Positions 12,759 to 16,444 of a stretch of 16,444 nucleotides of DNA are shown here, piece after piece. Each line of letters starts with the position of its first letter. The first letter of the stretch is position 1. Location: positions 1 to 16,444 of the forward strand of contig JAIRMT010000115.1 in NCBI GenBank assembly GCA_031258505.1, given 5' to 3'. Made by a program: the position numbers and the translations under genes. Source of the DNA: Treponema sp. (GTDB lineage: Bacteria; Spirochaetota; Spirochaetia; Treponematales; Breznakiellaceae). The notes under the pieces were generated by a model. It was not told the DNA's origin and did no database searches. It worked only from the letters and a program-made list of their open reading frames with translations.

Positions 12759-14702
12759 ATGGCAAAGGATTTTGGAAAAACAGCGCAAGGTGTTTTTGCG
12801 GGTGTGGGCGGCAAAGGCAACATCAGGAGCCTTGTCCACTGCGCAACGCGACTCCGCTTTACGCTGGTTGACAACGCGAAGGCGGACGACGCGGCGGTAA
12901 AAGCCGTGTCCGGCGTGGTGAGCGTGGTCAAGGCGGGCGGCTTGTACCAGGTGGTTATTGGAAACGATGTTCACGAGGTGTACGAGGAGCTTGAAAAGCT
13001 GGGCGCGCCCACTGGCGGCGCGGCGGCGGATGACGGCGGCGGCGCAAAGCAAAGTATAGGGAATATGCTGATTGGAACCATCGCGGGCGTGTTCACTCCG
13101 ATACTTCCCGCGATGATGGGCGCGGGTCTTATCAAGGGGCTTATCGCCATTTTGCAGATGGTCTTTCCCAACTGGGCAAGCTCCGGCGACACGTCCTACA
13201 CAGTGATCTACGCGGCGGGAGACGCGCTCATGTACTTCCTGCCCATTCTCATAGCCTTTACTTCAGCGCAGAAATTCAAACTTGACCCGCTTCTCGGCAT
13301 GGTGATTGGCGCGGCGCTGGTGTATCCCGATATTGTCGCGCTCTATCCTTTCGGTCCTTGGGGCATTAACAAGTTCTTGGGTATAGACATTCTGGTCATG
13401 ATGCGCTACTCCGGCACGGTGCTGCCGTCCATTTTCGCGGTCTGGGGCGCGGCCAAGCTGTACCAGCACTTCCGAAAGACGCTCCCTTCGGCAATCAAGA
13501 ACTTCGTCGCGCCCTTCTTTACGCTGATAATAACCGTTCCCTTGACCTTCTTGGTCATTGGCCCGGTTTTCGGCGTGGTGGGCTTGGGGCTTCAGAGCGC
13601 CATCAGCTCGATTGTTGTACTGCGCTTTGTAGGACCCATTCTGCTGGGGCTTATCATAGGCGGCTTCTGGCAGGTGCTGGTCGTCTTCGGCCTCCACTGG
13701 GCGGTCGTCCCTATCGCAATGCAGGAAATGGGTTCGCCGAATCCGCTCTGGGGCAATGCCAACGTTTCAGTCATATTCGCATATTCGCAGATTGCGGTTA
13801 TCGCCCAGCTTGGCGCGGTACTTGCAATGGCAAGCAAAATCAAGAACGCAGAACGAAAGTCCGCGGCGCTTGCCGCAGGTATAGGCGGCGTCTTTGGCAT
13901 TACCGAGCCGATTATTTACGGCTTTACCCTGCCCAAGAAAAAGCCGTTCTTTATCTCCTGTTTCTGCGGGGCGGGCGCGGGCGCGCTGGCTGCTCTCGCG
14001 GGCAATTTCCTAGTGTCTGACGGAATGGGCATTGCCTCTGGTATGGGCGGAATGGGACTCTTCGCATATCCAGCGTATCTGATACCAAACTTCCCCCAGG
14101 CCGGGATGAACCTTGCTATCGTACTGGTCGCAAGTTTAATTTCAGCCGGAGCCGCCTTCATTCTGGTGTACCTCACCTACAAGCCGGACGCGGCTGAACT
14201 CAAGACGGACGAGGCGGTTGTTATCGACACGTCGAAGGTCAATATGGCGGCGGCAAAAAAGGTCTACGCGCCGGTAAAGGGCCGGGTGCTTCCGATTACG
14301 CAGTCCGCTGATCCTGCGCATCAGGAAGAAGCCTTGGGCAAGGGTGTGTGCTTTATGCCTTTGGGCGGAAAGATTTATGCGCCCTTTGATGGCGTGGTCG
14401 AAATGGTGTTTGACACAAAGCACGCGATCAACCTGGTGTCCAAAGACGGTATTGAGCTGTTGATCCACTGCGGCATCGACACGGTTAAGCTGGGAGGCAA
14501 AGGCTTTAAGGTGGCAGTCAAAGAAGGCGATAGGGTTACCGCGGGCCAACTGCTCTTTGAGTACAACAAGGATATTATTGCCCGCGCCGGGTACAACCTT
14601 GAAACTCAGATGGTTATCACGAACACGGAAACCTACAAAAGGATCACCCAGGCCAAAGCCGGAGACACACTGGTGGGCGACGTTGTTCTGTATGTGGAAT
14701 GA
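12759..14702 (+). CDS. bglF: Beta-glucoside PTS permease EIIBCA
   Basis: Inner-membrane phosphotransferase of 647 residues that imports and phosphorylates a beta-glucoside. Domain order is IIB-IIC-IIA. IIB (about 1-85) has the phospho-cysteine C28 in LVHCATRLRF. IIC (about 100-470) is hydrophobic with GITEPIIYG (380-388), the sugar-binding motif of this family. A linker follows, then glucose-type IIA (about 500-647) with H555 (DTKHAINL) and the phospho-histidine H570 (LLIHCGIDTV). The protein is complete and of family length. AGAGG precedes the ATG by eight bases, 33 bp after the phosphatase gene. Bgl-type EIIs also phosphorylate and silence BglG without substrate, matching the antiterminator upstream. 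Cellobiose, arbutin, salicin or a related sugar is possible; the sequence does not decide. The symbol is by family. Confidence 0.94.
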   Translation: MAKDFGKTAQGVFAGVGGKGNIRSLVHCATRLRFTLVDNAKADDAAVKAVSGVVSVVKAGGLYQVVIGNDVHEVYEELEKLGAPTGGAAADDGGGAKQSIGNMLIGTIAGVFTPILPAMMGAGLIKGLIAILQMVFPNWASSGDTSYTVIYAAGDALMYFLPILIAFTSAQKFKLDPLLGMVIGAALVYPDIVALYPFGPWGINKFLGIDILVMMRYSGTVLPSIFAVWGAAKLYQHFRKTLPSAIKNFVAPFFTLIITVPLTFLVIGPVFGVVGLGLQSAISSIVVLRFVGPILLGLIIGGFWQVLVVFGLHWAVVPIAMQEMGSPNPLWGNANVSVIFAYSQIAVIAQLGAVLAMASKIKNAERKSAALAAGIGGVFGITEPIIYGFTLPKKKPFFISCFCGAGAGALAALAGNFLVSDGMGIASGMGGMGLFAYPAYLIPNFPQAGMNLAIVLVASLISAGAAFILVYLTYKPDAAELKTDEAVVIDTSKVNMAAAKKVYAPVKGRVLPITQSADPAHQEEALGKGVCFMPLGGKIYAPFDGVVEMVFDTKHAINLVSKDGIELLIHCGIDTVKLGGKGFKVAVKEGDRVTAGQLLFEYNKDIIARAGYNLETQMVITNTETYKRITQAKAGDTLVGDVVLYVE

Positions 14703-14712
14703 GCAGGAAGCT

Positions 14713-14997
14713 GCGGACTGTAGTCTGTAACTTGCGGACTGTAGTCTGTAACTTGCGGACTGTAGTCTGTAACTTGCGGACTGTAGTCTGTAACTTGCGG
14801 ACTGTAGTCTGTAACTTGCGGACTGCAGCCTTTAACTTGCGGACTGTAGTCTGTAACTTGCGGACTGTAGTCTGTAACTTGCGGACTGTAGTCTGTAACT
14901 TGCGGACTGTAGTCTGTAACTTGCGGACTGTAGTCTGTAACTTGCGGACTGTAGTCTGTAACTTGTGGACTGTAGTCTGTAACTTGCGGACTGTAGC
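14713..14997 (+). repeat. 21-bp tandem array, 13 full units plus a partial, inside the bgl operon
   Basis: Thirteen head-to-tail 21-bp units (core GGACTGTAGTCTGTAACTT) run from 14713 to 14985 and a partial unit follows to about 14997. Eleven units are identical; unit 6 (14818) has three changes and unit 13 (14965) one. Each unit holds GACT, two bases, AGTC. The array starts 10 bases after the PTS stop codon and ends 60 bases before the GH1 start, so it is probably transcribed between the two. The 21-bp period keeps some frames open across it on both strands (repeating CNLRTVV or LQTTVRK), which is a by-product, not evidence of a protein. Confidence 0.95.
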
Positions 14998-15014
14998 CCC
15001 GCGAACATGGGGTA

Positions 15015-15029
15015 CATTGCGTTGCAATG
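15015..15029 (+). promoter_or_regulatory. Small hairpin upstream of the GH1 gene
   Basis: CATTGC (15015-15020) pairs perfectly with GCAATG (15024-15029) around GTT. A CCCC/GGGG dyad (about 14997-15012) precedes it. A short T-run follows 10 bases later, too far for a good terminator. AGGAGGG (about 15046-15052) then serves the GH1 start. It may shape mRNA processing between PTS and glucosidase. Confidence 0.35.
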
Positions 15030-15056
15030 GTGGAACATTTTTATTAGGAGGGAAAC

Positions 15057-16444
15057 ATGGCGTTTCCAAAGAATTTTTTATGGGGTGGCGCGATTGCCGC
15101 CAATCAAGCGGAAGGCGCGTATCTGGAGGACGGTAAGGGGCTTTCCTGCGCGGATATTCTGCACGGCGGCAAAGGTAAAATGGCTGAAATGGCTAATGCC
15201 CAAGCCTTGCGGAATAACATTGAAAAGCTGGAAGGATTTTTCCCTTCCCACGAGGCGATTGATTTTTATCATCGGTATAAAGAGGACATCGCGCTCTTTG
15301 GGGAGATGGGCTTCAAGGTGTTCCGCACCTCGATTAACTGGAGCCGCATCTTTCCGAATGGCGATGAAACCACGCCTAACGAAAAGGGGCTTGCGTTTTA
15401 CGACGCGCTGTTTGACGAGTGCCGCAAGTTCGGCATTGAGCCGCTGGTAACGATCTCTCACTACGAATTGCCGCTGGGACTTACCAAAAAGTACAACGGC
15501 TGGGTGAGCCGCGAGCTTATTCCGCTGTTTGACCGGTACGCGCGGACCCTGTTTGAGCGGTACAAGGGCAAGGTGAAATACTGGCTGACCTTTAACGAGA
15601 TCAACGCGACAACGCTGTTCGGCGCGCCGTTTCTGGGCGCGGGCGTGATTGTCGATGATCCGGCAAAGGATCAGAAGGCGGCGTATCAGGCGGCTCATAA
15701 CCAGTTGGTGGCGAGCGCGCTTGCGGTCAAGGCGTGCCGCGAGATCATTCCCGGCGCGAAGATCGGCAACATGATCGCCGCGATGCTGATCTACCCGTAT
15801 TCATGCCGCCCGGAGGATGTCTGGCTCAAGACAGCGCGGGAACGGGAGACGTATTTCTACAGCGACGTGCAGGCGCGGGGCTGCTATCCCAGTTATATGG
15901 AACGGTTCTTCGTGAAGCAGGGTATCGAGCTTGACCGGAGGCCGGATGACGCGCGGATTTTGCGCGAAGGCGCGGTTGATTTCATCTCGTTCAGCTACTA
16001 CATGAGCATGACCGCTTCAAGCGATCCAGAGCTGGCAAAAACCCAGGGTAACCTGTTCGGCAGCGTAAAAAATCCCTATCTTGAGTCCTCAGAATGGGGC
16101 TGGCAGATTGACCCGCTGGGCTTGCGCACCCTGCTCAACAATCTCTACGACCGGTACCAGAAGCCGCTTTTCATCGTGGAAAATGGGCTTGGCGCAAAGG
16201 ACACGGTTGAAGCGGACGGTTCGATTAACGACGACTACCGTATCGACTACCTGCGTAAGCACATCAAGGCTATGGAACAGGCGATTGATGAGGACGGAGT
16301 GGAGCTGCTGGGCTACACAACCTGGGGCTGCATTGACTTGGTGAGCGCGTCAACTGGGGAGATGTCCAAACGCTACGGCTTCATCTATGTCGACAAGGAC
16401 GACGAAGGCAAAGGAACGCTGTCTCGCTCGCGCAAGAAGTCGTT
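15057..16444 (+). CDS. GH1 6-phospho-beta-glucosidase (3' end beyond window)
   Basis: Family-1 glycosidase that hydrolyses the phosphorylated beta-glucoside delivered by the PTS into glucose-6-phosphate and the aglycone or second sugar. From ATG (AGGAGGG five bases upstream) 462 residues are visible without a stop; related enzymes have about 475-480, so only the tail is missing. The acid/base is E181 in TFNEIN and the nucleophile E375 in IVENGLG. FLWGGAIAANQAEGAY opens the barrel and HYELPLGL (about 135-142) marks the 6-phospho branch. STGEMSKRYGFIYVD (about 432-446), with K438 and Y440, is the usual phosphate-binding segment. It lies in the bgl operon, but a 285-bp repeat array separates it from the PTS gene. 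BglA, AscB and BglB types cannot be told apart here. Confidence 0.95.
   Translation, partial: MAFPKNFLWGGAIAANQAEGAYLEDGKGLSCADILHGGKGKMAEMANAQALRNNIEKLEGFFPSHEAIDFYHRYKEDIALFGEMGFKVFRTSINWSRIFPNGDETTPNEKGLAFYDALFDECRKFGIEPLVTISHYELPLGLTKKYNGWVSRELIPLFDRYARTLFERYKGKVKYWLTFNEINATTLFGAPFLGAGVIVDDPAKDQKAAYQAAHNQLVASALAVKACREIIPGAKIGNMIAAMLIYPYSCRPEDVWLKTARERETYFYSDVQARGCYPSYMERFFVKQGIELDRRPDDARILREGAVDFISFSYYMSMTASSDPELAKTQGNLFGSVKNPYLESSEWGWQIDPLGLRTLLNNLYDRYQKPLFIVENGLGAKDTVEADGSINDDYRIDYLRKHIKAMEQAIDEDGVELLGYTTWGCIDLVSASTGEMSKRYGFIYVDKDDEGKGTLSRSRKKS

Noticed and set aside
14713..14997. CRISPR array interpretation of the 21-bp repeats
   Set aside because: Units are contiguous with no unique spacers, so it is a plain tandem repeat.
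14644..15136. Heptad-repeat proteins (KLQTTVR or CNLRTVV) on both strands over the tandem array
   Set aside because: Three frames on two strands are open together, expected from a stop-free 21-bp unit. They overlap the ends of the PTS and GH1 genes and lack start signals.
15078..15698. 206-codon minus-strand frame opposite the GH1 gene
   Set aside because: It is antisense to a GH1 gene with both catalytic glutamates intact; shadow frame.
1..16444. tRNA or rRNA genes
   Set aside because: No cloverleaf with a T-loop GTTCRA pattern in the right context and no rRNA-like stretch were seen in the gene-free regions by eye.

Overview
The window looks like a chromosomal stretch from a spirochaete of the Treponema type, probably a gut-associated, sugar-fermenting one. 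This is inference. It rests on the moderate GC content, the Treponema-like exported binding proteins (a short hydrophobic leader followed by a Gly/Ser/Asn-RQAA segment), and the mix of CUT1 sugar ABC transporters with a BglG-controlled beta-glucoside PTS. No rRNA or other taxonomic marker is present.

Region 1 (1-6616). A TetR-family regulator on the + strand (158-763) converges on a five-gene minus-strand sugar-uptake operon. In transcription order the operon is a LacI-family repressor (6554-5535), two paralogous sugar-binding proteins (5455-4211 and 4049-2805), and two CUT1 permeases (2724-1822 and 1832-975). A near-consensus sigma70 promoter and a LacI-type operator lie in front of the repressor, so it probably controls itself and the transporter. 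No ATPase is encoded here. The two binding-protein genes arose by a ~1.4-kb tandem duplication that also copied the 3' end of lacI. A dead lacI fragment remains between them, and a 7-bp microhomology marks the junction.

Region 2 (6617-7581). About 0.95 kb without genes but full of structure: short ~21-bp repeats, two direct copies of a ~150-bp imperfect palindrome (MITE/ERIC-like), and between them a 21/42-bp tandem array in which most units form a UUCG-capped hairpin. A strong + strand terminator at 7544-7572 serves no visible gene.

Region 3 (7582-10190). A compact minus-strand operon of an NMT1/SsuA-type binding protein, cysteine synthase (cysK) and a GNAT acetyltransferase, suggesting sulfur acquisition feeding cysteine synthesis.

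Region 4 (10191-11079). A gene-free stretch holding a likely IS200/IS605 tnpB relic, a 21-bp repeat, and an elaborate leader for the next operon. The leader has a promoter, a GC hairpin at the predicted +1 that resembles a type I-C CRISPR repeat, a CARA tetranucleotide tract, an antiterminator (RAT)-like motif and a large rho-independent terminator.

Region 5 (11080-16444). A + strand beta-glucoside operon: BglG/LicT antiterminator, Cof-type HAD phosphatase (4-bp overlap), PTS EIIBCA permease, a 13-unit 21-bp tandem array, and a GH1 6-phospho-beta-glucosidase cut by the window end. BglG should bind the leader RNA and prevent termination when substrate is available. The PTS then imports and phosphorylates the beta-glucoside and GH1 cleaves it.

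The feature least explained by known families is that at least four unrelated intergenic repeat sets share a period of 21 bp and have dyad symmetry inside the unit.
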